Counted from the stretch's first letter, positions 43,945-53,610 are shown. The stretch is 64,000 nucleotides of DNA from Leisingera aquaemixtae (GCF_019801145.1 NZ_JAHVJQ010000015.1:1-64000), one strand, 5' to 3'. Notes: a model not told the origin generated them from the letters alone. Program-made: numbers and translations.

Positions 43945-43962
43945 GACAGATCAAAATCTGTC
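43945..43962. repeat. Inverted repeat upstream of the transposase remnant
   Basis: GACAGAT-CAAA-ATCTGTC has perfect 7-bp arms. The flanks CGGCT and AGCCG extend the stem with a short bulge. It may be a terminator stem or part of an insertion-sequence end. Confidence 0.5.
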
Positions 43963-44103
43963 AGCCGAACTCGGAAACTCCACATTAGCCGGGGTCAGAA
44001 CTGCCACACCCGATCGAAGCCGCTGCCAGTGCCATGGACCTTTATGGGCGGCAGGCCGTCTCCGGCGACAGCGCATTCCAACGCCCCAGGTGTCTTAGAC
44101 TGT

Positions 44104-45903
44104 TTATGGGACGCGCACATAGGCGCCGGGTGCCGAGTAAAGCCTTTTCGGCCGTTTGCTGTCTGTCTTCGATAAGTGCGGTTTCGCCCGCTCGCCCGAG
44201 CGTCCAGCCAGCCATGCTACCCACTCAGGCCACCACGAGCCCTTCTTGGGTTTATGCGATGCAATCCACTCGTCCGGCGGCTGATAGAGCGCGCCGGCAG
44301 GCCGGTGGCCGATCCTGTAGCGTCGGCCGGGATGTCCTGGTTCGCTCAGGATACCGCCGTTGTGTCCGCCTTTCGTCAGGACGAATGTAAGATCGCCGTC
44401 AGTAAACAAGCGCATCTTGAAGACCGACTTCCAGGGCGCGATGTGATCGGTCTCGGTCCCCACAACGAACATCGGCACGCGAATATCCTTGAGCGCCACG
44501 ACCCTGCCTTCGACAGCGAAGCGCCCCGCACTCAACCGGTTTTCAAGAAACAGCCCGCGCAGGTATTCGGAGTGCATCCTGGCAGGCATGCGCGTGGTGT
44601 CATTGTTCCAGACCGTGATGTCGCTAGGCAGGTCGTCTTCGCCCAGAAAATAGCGTCGCACTGCGCGTGAGTAGATCAGATCCTCGGCCCGGATTGAGGT
44701 GAAGGTGCGAGTCATCTGCGGCCGGTCGAGGTAGCCCTGCAGCCACATCAGATCTTCGACGAAGGCGACCTGGCTGTCATCGATGAAAAGCAGGAGTTCG
44801 CCCGCCTCGGCGAAATCGACCTGCGCGGCCATAAAGGTCAGGCTCGCTAATCGGTCGTCCGCATTCCGCGCCATGACGGCCGCTGCGATGGCCAGAAGCG
44901 TCCCGCCAAGGCAGTAGCCATTCACATGGACCTTTCGTTCCGGCAGAATGGACCCGATCACATCGAGCGCCGTCATGATGCCCCTGAGACGGTAATCTTC
45001 AAGCGACAGATCAGCTTGGCCGGCGCCGGGATTGACCCATGAGATCATGAAGACGGTAAAGCCCTGTTCCACGAGGTAGCGCACCATGGAGTTCCTGGGC
45101 GACAGGTCGAGGATGTAAAATTTCATGATCCAAGCCGGGACGAAGAGAACCGGTTCCGGATGCACGAGGTCTGTTGCCGGCTTATACTGTATCAATTCGA
45201 AAAGCTCGTTCCTGAAAACCACGTCGCCTGGTGTGCAGGCCAGGTCCTTGCCGATCTCGAAACCTTCGGGCGCCGGCTTATGGTTTTGCGTCACGGTATG
45301 GTTGAAATCCTCCCAGAAGTGGTGTGATCCTTCGATGATGTTCCGGCCGCCTTCCTTCATCGTCCGTTCGATGATTTCGGGGTTCGACCACGGGAAATTC
45401 GATGGCGAGAAAAGATCAAGGGCCTGGCGCACCTGGAACCGGGCGCGGTCGGCGTCCCGTCTGGCAAGTCCCGGCATCTCTCCCGTTGCCGCTTCCCACC
45501 AGTCCTGGGTCGCAAGGAAGGCCTGTTGCCATACGGAGAAGGGCGCCTTCTTCCAGCCATCGGCCTCGAAGCGGTGATCGAAGCTTCGCGGTTTGAACGG
45601 TGGCGTGCCGGTCAGGTTCGATGCTGACAACCCGACCTTTGCCGCGTTGTTCAATGCCCGCTCCGCCAATTCCAGCTGCCGGCCGGGAGACCTGCTGAGA
45701 TGCAGCGCCCAGTCCATCCAAGTGGCCATGATCGAATGAGGCGACACGCCGGCCGTGACGCGCGCCAAGGCCGCGCGGGTTGCACGGTCCAGCTTTTCAT
45801 AAGGGTGCATAGGCTGCGGTTCTGACGGAGCGGCCACCCGGCAACTTTCAAGCTTGGCAGTTTTCTTTGCTGCCGAAGGGTTCGCTTTGGAGTGTTTGAC
45901 CAT
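44104..45903 (-). CDS. phaC: Poly(3-hydroxyalkanoate) synthase
   Basis: A 599-residue class I-type PHA synthase, polymerising hydroxyacyl-CoA into storage polyester. The lipase-like box GYCLGG has the catalytic cysteine near residue 331. The triad aspartate is in GTETDHIAPW and the histidine in TKGGHNGG. The N-terminal domain (SIMATWMDWALHLSRSPGRQLELA) and the WWEAATG region are standard. The ATG at 45903 is chosen by length and context; a longer frame reaches 45957. No phaA, phaB or phasin gene is adjacent. The nearest FNR-type box is 308 bp upstream. Confidence 0.93.
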   Translation of the reverse strand: MVKHSKANPSAAKKTAKLESCRVAAPSEPQPMHPYEKLDRATRAALARVTAGVSPHSIMATWMDWALHLSRSPGRQLELAERALNNAAKVGLSASNLTGTPPFKPRSFDHRFEADGWKKAPFSVWQQAFLATQDWWEAATGEMPGLARRDADRARFQVRQALDLFSPSNFPWSNPEIIERTMKEGGRNIIEGSHHFWEDFNHTVTQNHKPAPEGFEIGKDLACTPGDVVFRNELFELIQYKPATDLVHPEPVLFVPAWIMKFYILDLSPRNSMVRYLVEQGFTVFMISWVNPGAGQADLSLEDYRLRGIMTALDVIGSILPERKVHVNGYCLGGTLLAIAAAVMARNADDRLASLTFMAAQVDFAEAGELLLFIDDSQVAFVEDLMWLQGYLDRPQMTRTFTSIRAEDLIYSRAVRRYFLGEDDLPSDITVWNNDTTRMPARMHSEYLRGLFLENRLSAGRFAVEGRVVALKDIRVPMFVVGTETDHIAPWKSVFKMRLFTDGDLTFVLTKGGHNGGILSEPGHPGRRYRIGHRPAGALYQPPDEWIASHKPKKGSWWPEWVAWLAGRSGERAKPHLSKTDSKRPKRLYSAPGAYVRVP

Positions 45904-46472
45904 GACTTCTGGTTGCCTAGTGTACGGGAAGGACCGCAAGGCCGGTCCGTCCAGCAAGAATTCGCATGTTGCCGGTCAGCATTTTCTGTCATGCGCGTGA
46001 GTGCTCGCAGATGCCCGTGACGACATTGCCAGAGACATTGCGCCGTCAGAAATGATGGAGAGATGCGAGGACTTTGCGCGCGCTGCCGCAGACAATAGCT
46101 GGCATCTGCCAGGGACAGACTTCCGGTCGGCCCAGACAGGGAAGGTTGCGTTTTTCATAATCGTGATCCCATGCAGTCAAGGGAATGGTAGCCTTTGACC
46201 GCGCGCGCGCCTTGACGGCCATCAATTGTATTCCTGGGTTGCGACGTATCACGAGATTGTTAGGCTGGCCCGTCTGATACAAATGCTGCCAGATTGCCTT
46301 CTTCCTTTGATGCGGAAGGCTTCAAGAGGGTCTCTGCGAGATAAGTACGGGAGGTAAAGAGCCGTTGACCCGGATATGACCACCGGAAGATAACTGTCAG
46401 GCGGGTCACCTCTTTACAAAAAGACCCGGGTTAGATCTCGGCGGGGAACAGCAAACTGGCACCTGATAGAAC
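45904..46472. other. 569-bp gap between phaC and the SLC13 gene
   Basis: It holds the FNR-type box at 46212 but no well-supported gene. A 60-codon minus frame (45976-46158) starts 53 bp from the box with only a weak GGGAT upstream and no recognisable domain. The box could drive phaC through a long leader, or an unannotated small gene. Confidence 0.4.
46212..46225. promoter_or_regulatory. FNR-type box (target unclear)
   Basis: TTGAC-GGCC-ATCAA. It lies 308 bp before phaC on one side and 247 bp before the SLC13 gene on the other. Confidence 0.6.
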
Positions 46473-48239
46473 ATGACTGTCGAAATCATACTGGTTCTGG
46501 CCTTTCTTTCATTGACGATCCTTTTCTTCGCGATGGAGTGGTTGCCGGTCGACGTCGTTACGCTGTCCCTCCTTGCGGCTCTCGTCGTTTCGGGCGTCCT
46601 GACACCTGCCGAGGCTTTCTCCGGTTTCGCGAACGAGATGGTGATCATTCTGGCTTCGGTGTTTGTATTATCCAGCGCTTTAATCAAATCCGGTGTGATG
46701 GAATGGCTTAGCGGCAGCATTCGGAACTTGGGCGGCAAGACGGAATGGCGCGGAATGGGCATGTTGCTGACCATCGCTGCCGCTGCTTCCGCCTTTTTGA
46801 GCAACACGGTTGCAACCGCAATACTTATGCCAGCCGTGCTCCAGATCGCAAGAAACGCACAGGCCAGCCCGAGCCGGTTTCTCATGCCGGTGGCATACGC
46901 TTCGATCCTTGGAGGAGCTTGCACGTTGGTCGGGACGTCGACGAACATCGCGGGAAGCGCCATGGCAGCACAGTTGGGGCTTGAACCGTTCTCAATGTTC
47001 GAATTTCTGGGAATTGGCCTTTTAATGGCGGCCTGCGGCATCGTTTGGCTGGTGTTATTTGGCAGCCGTCTAGTGCCGTCTCGTGCTCCGGTGGAACTTG
47101 AGGATGAATTTGGGAAACCTGATTATCTGTCGGCACTCGTGGTTCCGCCAGGGTCACGTGCCGAGGGGCGGACGATTGGCGAACTCAAGCTAGGGGCGTT
47201 CAATGTGACCGCGCTTGCAGCTGTTCAGGCCGGCAAGCGCCTGCGCCCTCATCACCGGCGCAAGCTGCATGAGGGGGATCTCCTGATTGTGAGAGCTTCG
47301 CGCCAAGACCTGCTTCGCGCCGAAGCGCAACTCGGATTGGTAATTGATGCCACTCAGCATTTCTCCGTGCAGGACCTTCAACCCGAAGAGATCGCTATGG
47401 CAGAGGCGGTTCTGCTGTCGCAATCAAACTTAGTTGGCCGAACCCTGAGACAAATAAATTTTCACCGCAGATACGGTGTCACCGTCGTGGCAATTCACCG
47501 CCCTGGTCACGCCCGGCCGGCCAAGATTGAAAACCTGCGGCTTCAGGTCGGGGATGTTCTTTTGCTGCAAGGCGCACGGGAGGAACTGGAGAACTTGAAG
47601 GGAAACCGCAATCTTTGGGGCCTATTGGAAGTGGAGAGCAGGATCCTCACACATCAGCAAGGAGCGATTGTTATAGGTATAGTAGCAATCGCCGTATTTA
47701 TTGGTGCATCAGGCTTTCTGCCCTTATCGGTTTCGCTGCTGTTGGCTGCGTTGGTGCTTGTCATGGCGCGGTTTGTCACCATGGAAGAAGCGTACCGGTT
47801 CATCGAATGGCGCCTTCTTATTCTAATCGCCGGACTCACCAGTTTTGGAGGGGCCATGGTCAAGACGGGTGCTGCGGCCTATCTGGCGGACTTGATCGTA
47901 AGCGCAACCCTGCCGTTCGGTGTCACTGCCTCCATGGCGGCTTTCGCGGTTCTCACCATCCTTCTAACGCAGCCGATGTCCAACGCGGCAGCCGCATTGA
48001 CGGTGTTACCAGTAGCCACGGCTTCGGCCGAAGCCTTGGGTGTTGATGCGCGATCTCTGGTGGTTCTGGTCACCCTAGCGGCCTCGCTTTCCTTCATCAC
48101 GCCGTTCGAGCCCGCCTGTTTGCTCGTTTATGGACCGGGACGCTACCATTTCCGGGACTTTGTCCGGGCCGGTCTGCCGCTCACAATAATCTGCCTCACT
48201 CTTTTGCTGATACTTGTTCCGGTGTTCTGGCCGCTTTGA
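46473..48239 (+). CDS. SLC13-family permease with TrkA-C domains
   Basis: A 588-residue anion transporter of the SLC13/DASS type (sulfate, di- or tricarboxylates). Helices frame two cytoplasmic TrkA-C-like domains (about residues 210-385; GRTIGELKLGAFNVTALAA, GDLLIVRA, VGRTLRQINFHRRYGVTVVAI). The sodium/substrate motifs SNTVATAILMP, LVGTSTNIA and QPMSNAAAALTVLP are present. The codon and base composition look less GC-biased than neighbouring genes, so recent transfer is possible. The substrate is unresolved; sulfate would fit the sulfur genes elsewhere in the window. Confidence 0.88.
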   Translation: MTVEIILVLAFLSLTILFFAMEWLPVDVVTLSLLAALVVSGVLTPAEAFSGFANEMVIILASVFVLSSALIKSGVMEWLSGSIRNLGGKTEWRGMGMLLTIAAAASAFLSNTVATAILMPAVLQIARNAQASPSRFLMPVAYASILGGACTLVGTSTNIAGSAMAAQLGLEPFSMFEFLGIGLLMAACGIVWLVLFGSRLVPSRAPVELEDEFGKPDYLSALVVPPGSRAEGRTIGELKLGAFNVTALAAVQAGKRLRPHHRRKLHEGDLLIVRASRQDLLRAEAQLGLVIDATQHFSVQDLQPEEIAMAEAVLLSQSNLVGRTLRQINFHRRYGVTVVAIHRPGHARPAKIENLRLQVGDVLLLQGAREELENLKGNRNLWGLLEVESRILTHQQGAIVIGIVAIAVFIGASGFLPLSVSLLLAALVLVMARFVTMEEAYRFIEWRLLILIAGLTSFGGAMVKTGAAAYLADLIVSATLPFGVTASMAAFAVLTILLTQPMSNAAAALTVLPVATASAEALGVDARSLVVLVTLAASLSFITPFEPACLLVYGPGRYHFRDFVRAGLPLTIICLTLLLILVPVFWPL

Positions 48240-48703
48240 ATGCTCCCCTGAACTCCGTTTTTTCGGGTGTATGGGTGCTTTCCGGTGGGCATTTCCGATG
48301 GGCGCGTAAAGGGCCAAGCCGTCTGCGCCAGCCACAGCAGCAGAATTATCGTTCAGGGGGCATCACGCACCGATGGCCGACAGCAGCTCTTCCGGAGCGA
48401 CCGGGCGAGACTTTCATTAATGTAATTTTTGCAAATGCTTATGTCTGATTCACTTGTGCTTCGGCGCGTGTTGCGAAGCCTGTCACTGCTGGTCTGCGCG
48501 GATCAGTGTTTCCGCTGCCGGCGCCACCGCGGTGGAGTTTCCGAAGGACGGATCGGTGCTGGCCGTTCTCATAGCGGCTGGCGGGCGGTCCGGCGCTGCA
48601 ACAAAACCGAGCTGACGGATGGCGCCGCCAGCCAGCGATCCTTACTCAGCGCGGGCAGCTGAGGTTACCCGTCAGGCGAGCCCTGGCGACTTTAAAACGG
48701 GGA
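48240..48703. other. 464-bp stretch without a supported gene
   Basis: Short frames exist (for example 48429-48662) but none has a ribosome site or a family match. An AT-rich patch lies near 48415-48450. No FNR-type box is seen. It may be a decayed region. Confidence 0.4.
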
Positions 48704-49261
48704 TTATCCGGCGCCGGCTAGGGAAACGGCCGTGGCATAGGGGCCTTTTTCACCCTCCATTGCGCGAAACCGGAGCCGCGTGCCCTTAGCAAGCTGGTCC
48801 CACACATCCGCAGTCAGCGCATCCTGCTGAAAGTACACCTCGCGCCCGTCGTCAGCGCGGATGTATCCATAGCCAAGCTCCTTTTCCAGCAGCGAGATGC
48901 AGCCATGCAGCACTGGCGGATGGTGCTTGACCTTAATGGCCGCCATTGTCTTCTTCTGCCGTTTCAGCAGCTTCTCGGCGGCGGAAAACGCCCGGTTCAA
49001 GGCAAGCGCCAAGTCTTCCCTGGCGCTGCCCTTGGCCGATGTCCGGGTTACCGTAATGTCTGGGCCTGGCACACTGAGTGTGAGCCGGACACGGTACTCC
49101 CGTCCGGTAACCTTGCGTTTCTGAGGCGCTTCAATGACGGTTTCGCAACCAACGATCCTGTTGTTGATCCGCTCAAGGGCCTCCACCCGCCTGGCGACCA
49201 GTGCATCCACCGATGGCGAGGGATCGACATTGCGGTATGTTACAACTGGCTCAGTTTGCAT
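48704..49261 (-). CDS. HPF/RaiA-type ribosome-binding protein fused to a cold-shock-like domain
   Basis: A 185-residue protein. Residues about 5-100 look like the ribosome hibernation factor fold (VTYRNVDPSPSVDALVARRVEALERI, RVRLTLSVPGPDITVTR, DLALALNRAFSAAEKLLKRQ). Residues about 125-183 look like a cold-shock domain (LEKELGYGYIRADDGREVYFQQDAL and KGTRLRFRAMEGEKGPYATAV). It may bind ribosomes and RNA in stasis. The start at 49261 follows AAGGGGGT. The C-terminal domain replaces the dimerisation domain of long HPF. Confidence 0.8.
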   Translation of the reverse strand: MQTEPVVTYRNVDPSPSVDALVARRVEALERINNRIVGCETVIEAPQKRKVTGREYRVRLTLSVPGPDITVTRTSAKGSAREDLALALNRAFSAAEKLLKRQKKTMAAIKVKHHPPVLHGCISLLEKELGYGYIRADDGREVYFQQDALTADVWDQLAKGTRLRFRAMEGEKGPYATAVSLAGAG

Positions 49262-49314
49262 TTCGGACCCCCTTTGCAATTTCAGTGTGCCGCTGGATGG
49301 CCGAACACTACTGC

Positions 49315-49593
49315 TCAATAACAGGGCCGGGTGTAGTAGGTTCCGTCTCCGCGCGCGTAGGCGCACCGCCCGGCTGCATTGTTCTGCGCCACCAAAGTTC
49401 CGGCGGCCGCGCCGGCCAGCGCCGCGATCAGCCGCCAATCATCATCTGCCTTCAGCGCATCAGCCGTAATCAGGCCGGCCGCTGCGCCAGCAGTTATTCC
49501 GACAACGGTACGCTGTTCGGGAGTGAGATTTTCGCACGCAGGGAGGAGTCCCAAGGCGATCAGCAAGGATGCAATCCTGTTCTTTAGCCGCAT
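49315..49593 (-). CDS. Glycine-zipper lipoprotein
   Basis: A 92-residue protein with a lipoprotein signal, LLPAC, placing the lipidated cysteine near residue 20. A glycine-zipper stretch follows (VGITAGAAAGLITADAL and LAGAAAGTLVAQ). The C-terminus has CAYARGDGTYYTRPCY with two cysteines that could form a disulfide. The ATG at 49593 follows GGAGGT. It is probably an envelope lipoprotein of the 17-kDa antigen type. The role is unknown. Confidence 0.8.
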   Translation of the reverse strand: MRLKNRIASLLIALGLLPACENLTPEQRTVVGITAGAAAGLITADALKADDDWRLIAALAGAAAGTLVAQNNAAGRCAYARGDGTYYTRPCY

Positions 49594-50066
49594 TTGCTTA
49601 CCTCCAACGTATTTCGCATTTGACCAACGGAACAAAAAATTACTGCAGCGCCGGATTACCCCTGCCGTACGCGGCGCTCCAGCCCCGACATCCTTGCGGC
49701 CGGCTTTCCAGCCCGGCTATGCCGGGGAAGGGAAATCATCGGCACTTCATAGTGTTGGATGAGGGCTGTGGATTGCAGGCCGCCGCAATCCAAACGGACC
49801 TCTTTCGCCGCCGTTGATTGTGAGACACTTTCCGGTCCCTCCTCCTGTCCGGTCTTGGGTCCAGAATGTCCCTTGCCAGTCAGGTGGTCATTGACCGCCG
49901 TCAACCTGAGTTCCCGCAGTCGCGGCGGAAGAACGGCCAGGCGGAGCCGCATGTTGCTGCGCATCAATTCGAGCAGGTCCTTGCTGTGATAAACTTAGAG
50001 TGTGCTGCGGCTGACGCGGACCATTGTGGCGCTAGTGCATATAGCGGGTGAGGGGGCAATGGAGAA
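49594..50066. other. 473-bp gap upstream of groEL
   Basis: No supported gene. It contains the FNR-type box at 49891, 162 bp before groEL. A minus-strand frame (49656-49967) and a plus frame (49759-49989) overlap it but lack ribosome sites and similarity. Confidence 0.4.
49891..49904 (+). promoter_or_regulatory. FNR-type box (groEL)
   Basis: TTGAC-CGCC-GTCAA, symmetric arms, 162 bp before the groEL start. Confidence 0.6.
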
Positions 50067-51690
50067 ATGACGCACAAGAAAATGCTGTTTCATTCACAGG
50101 CACGCGAAAAACTTCTTCGGGGCACAACTGCTCTTGCAGAAGCCGTGCGCGTAACGCTGGGGCCGCGCTCGAAATCCGTTCTGCTGCAAAAGGCATATGG
50201 GGCACCGCTTGTTTGCGATGACGGTGTGACCATAGCAAAAGAGGTCGTCTTGGAAGACCCGGAGGAGAACCTGGGCGCGCAGCTGCTCAGGCAAGCCGCC
50301 GAGAAGACAGGGGATGCTGTTGGAGACGGTACAAGCACTGCAACACTTCTGGCGCATGCAAATCTTTGCTGATGGCACCCGCAACATCGTCGCCGGTGCC
50401 AGCGGCGTTGGCATCCGGCGCGGGCTTGACCGGGGGCTGGCTGCGGCAACCAAAGCGCTGCAAGAACTGTCCCGCCCTGTCAGGTCCCGCACCGAGAAAG
50501 CCCAGGTCGCGGCGATTTCGGCGCATAATGATATGGCGGTGGGCGAGATGATCGCCGATGCGATGGAAAAGGTCGGTGATGACGGCATCGTCTCGCTGGA
50601 GGAATCGCGGACAACCGAAACCGTTCTGGAAGTGGTCGAAGGCATGCAATTCGACCGCGGCTATATTTCGCCCTATTTTGTGACCGACCCTGACAAGATG
50701 GAAGCGGTGCTTGAGGACGCCCTGATCCTGATCTGCGACAGAAAGATCGCCAACCTGAACGATCTGGTGCCGCTGCTGGAAGATATTTCCAAGAGCAGCA
50801 AACCGATCCTGCTGATCGCAGAGGACGTGTCGGGCGAAGCGCTTGCGACGCTTGTCGTCAACCAGCTGCGCGGGGTGTTCCGCTGCATTGCCGTCAAGGC
50901 GCCCGGTTTCGGCGACCGGCGCAAGGCCATGCTGCAGGACATAGCAACGCTGACCGGTGCCCAGATGATCTCAGAGGAACTGGGGCTGAAACTGAAAAAC
51001 GCGGGGCTTACTGATCTGGGGGCTGCGCAACGCGTCGTTGCAGACAATGGCACGACCACGATTATTGGCGGGGCTGGCGATCCCAAGGCGATCAGCGATC
51101 GGGTGGCGCAGATCCGGGCTCAGATAGGGAAAACAACCAGCGACTACGACCGGGAGAAACTGGAGGAAAGGCTGGCCAAGCTTTCGGGCGGGGTGGCGGT
51201 GATCCGGGTGGGCGCGCTGACCGAGGCGGAAATGAAGAACAAGAAGGAGGCCCTGGACGACGCCATCAATGCCACCAAGGCGGCCGTAGCCGAAGGCATC
51301 GTTCCCGGCGGCGGGCTTGCACTTTTGCGCTGCACCGGGGCGGTGCAGGCCGAAGAAGCCAATGCGGAAGGCGATGAGAAGACCGGCCTTGAAATCCTGC
51401 GCCACGCCTTGAGCGCCCCAACGCGCCGGATTGCAGAAAACTCCGCTGTCGACGGCGGGGTTGTCGTTGCAGAGATGTTGAAGGGCACGGGCAGCCATGG
51501 CTATGACGCCGCGCGCAACGAATATGTCGACCTGTTGGAGGCGGGCATCGTGGACCCGACAAAGGTTGTGCGGATTGCATTGGAAAACGCGGTTTCGGTG
51601 GCTGGTGTCCTGCTCCTGACGGAGGCGACAATGACGGAAGTGAAAGATCCCGAAGACAAAGCGCAGGTGCCTCAAGGCCTGGCATTTTGA
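50067..51690 (+). pseudogene. groEL: GroEL paralog with a +1 frameshift
   Basis: The first frame (50067-50372) encodes the equatorial start with [22 protein letters not shown] and [14 protein letters not shown], then runs into a stop. The second frame carries on at [15 protein letters not shown] to QVPQGLAF at 51690. Removing one A from the AAA run at 50360-50362 restores a single protein of about 540 residues, so one inserted base breaks the gene. No groES is adjacent and the GGM tail is absent, which suggests a divergent accessory chaperonin. A homopolymer sequencing error is possible. Confidence 0.85.
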
Positions 51691-51983
51691 GCGCTGATAG
51701 AAGAGCTTGGCCGGAAAGCATGCCGGCAGCCCTGGACAGGTTCCAGCAGCTGCTCAGTTGTGTGTGATAACGTGGCCTTGTTCTTTGCCCGAAAGGAACG
51801 GACCTTGATCAAACAAAGATATGAGGATTGCTACGCCAGAATGCGGCCCGAAACTCCGGACTATCGCTCGCGCCCGAAGCCATTGTGCGGATTGACCAAC
51901 GGCCTGTCATGCACCAGCTATCGAACTGGCCTGTCTGGGCGGAGCTGATCAGGTTTACTACAGATTTTGGCTGCGAGGATCAT

Positions 51984-52409
51984 ATGAACCAAATAAATTC
52001 TATCATAACAGTTGTTTGCATACAGCTTGCTTTGGTTATCAGCGGGTGTACTCCCAGTCAGACCGTCGCGCGAACGGATGCAAGGCATGGCAAGGCGCTC
52101 TTTGCTGAAAAATGCGCGGAATGCCACGGCAGCGGAGGTTTGGGAGCAGGGCCGGCATCGCTTGGACCGGGACAGAGAGCGCCGGCGCTGACATTGCTGT
52201 CGGCGCGCAACGGCGGAGAATTCCCTCGCGACTATGTTATGGGGGTCATCGATGGCTACGAGCGGAGGAACCATCCCCCAGCCGCCATGCCTGAGTTTGG
52301 CGCCGGAGATCTGGGGCCTGTAATATTGGTCGAGAAAGACGACTTGGCCACGCCCATTCCTGCGGATCTTCTGGCACTGGCCAGTTACCTGCAGAGTATT
52401 CAAGAATAA
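51984..52409 (+). CDS. Cytochrome c-like lipoprotein
   Basis: A 141-residue exported monohaem cytochrome c. A signal with a lipobox-like VISGC (cysteine near residue 22) suggests membrane anchoring by lipid. The haem motif CAECH is near residue 48 and the distal methionine may be in PAAMPEFG (about residue 105). The ATG at 51984 follows GAGGA. It probably carries electrons in the periplasm; its partner is unknown. Confidence 0.85.
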   Translation: MNQINSIITVVCIQLALVISGCTPSQTVARTDARHGKALFAEKCAECHGSGGLGAGPASLGPGQRAPALTLLSARNGGEFPRDYVMGVIDGYERRNHPPAAMPEFGAGDLGPVILVEKDDLATPIPADLLALASYLQSIQE

Positions 52410-52458
52410 GCGGCCCGAACTGTGGTGTTTCCCAAAGGCAGAAGGCTTCTCGATAAGG

Positions 52459-53610
52459 ATGATCCAATCTGAACTAATAATTTCAGTTGGGGTGTTGTTT
52501 ACAGTTGGCCTTTTTGCCGACCAAATAGGGCGCAGAAGCAAAGTCCCGCGGGTAACGCTGCTGCTGGCCTGCGGCATGCTTGCATCCGCGTTCGACCTTG
52601 TTCCCGAGCAACTGGCAGACCTTTCGGAAACTGCGACGGTGATTGCACTTTCGATGGTTGCATTTTTGCTGGGCGGGTCGTTCAAGGCCGACACGCTGAA
52701 AGCGCATGGCGCCGCGATCCTCTGCATCTCATTGGCAATCATTTTGACGACGCTGCTTTTGGTTACATCGGGATTGTTCCTATTGGGCGCGGACCCGGCG
52801 CTCGCTTTGGTTCTGGCCAGTGTGGCGACGGCGACCGCTCCGGCGACGACACTTGATGTGATCCGGCAGTCAGGTGTTTCCAACGGGTTTACTCAGACCA
52901 TCCGGGGGATCGTTGCAGTGGATGATGCCTGGGGTTTGCTGGCATTCAGTATTTGCCTGGCCGTCGCAACCCAGGTGGCGGGGTCTGAAGCGGAATTGCG
53001 CGTCTCTGTTGTGCATGAGATCGGCGGTGCGTTGATACTTGGCTGCCTGATAGGCCTGCCGGCCGTGTTTCTTACCGGCCGGATCGACGCGGGCGAGCCT
53101 TTGCTTGTCGAAGCACTGTCTGTGGCGTTTCTTACAGCCGGCCTGGCGGTTTGGCTGGGTGTGTCCTTCCTGATCACAGGCATGACTGCAGGAGCGCTGG
53201 TTGCAAACTTCGCCCGCCATCACCGCAGAGCGTTTCACGAAATCGAGCATATCCAGTGGCCGTTCATGATTGTTTTTTTCATTCTTGCAGGCGCTGCTTT
53301 GGATACCTCCTCAATTTCCAAACTGGGTGTATTGGGGGCGGTGCTTGTCGTTCTGCGCATTGCGGCAAGGCTGCTGGGAGGATGGCTTGGCGCGGCCGTT
53401 GCAAAGGTCCCGAAACCCAAGCGCGGGCTTTACGGTGCCGCGCTTCTGCCGCAGGCCGGCGTGGCAATCGGCATGGCGCTTTTGGCCGGACAGGCGCTTC
53501 CGCAGTGGAAAGACCAGATTATGGGTTTGACGATTGGGGCCACCGTTGTTTTTGAGATTATCGGACCTTTCGCGACGATGTGGGCACTGAAAAAGTCGGA
53601 TCAGGTCTGA
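52459..53610 (+). CDS. Cation:proton antiporter (CPA family)
   Basis: A 383-residue membrane protein with about 11-12 helices and the Na/H exchanger fold. The family motif region is VASVATATAPATTLDVIRQSG with VDDAWG (about residues 154-159) bearing the aspartates expected for ion exchange. It ends after the last helix without a C-terminal nucleotide-binding domain. It starts 49 bp after the cytochrome gene on the same strand, so cotranscription is possible. Confidence 0.9.
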   Translation: MIQSELIISVGVLFTVGLFADQIGRRSKVPRVTLLLACGMLASAFDLVPEQLADLSETATVIALSMVAFLLGGSFKADTLKAHGAAILCISLAIILTTLLLVTSGLFLLGADPALALVLASVATATAPATTLDVIRQSGVSNGFTQTIRGIVAVDDAWGLLAFSICLAVATQVAGSEAELRVSVVHEIGGALILGCLIGLPAVFLTGRIDAGEPLLVEALSVAFLTAGLAVWLGVSFLITGMTAGALVANFARHHRRAFHEIEHIQWPFMIVFFILAGAALDTSSISKLGVLGAVLVVLRIAARLLGGWLGAAVAKVPKPKRGLYGAALLPQAGVAIGMALLAGQALPQWKDQIMGLTIGATVVFEIIGPFATMWALKKSDQV

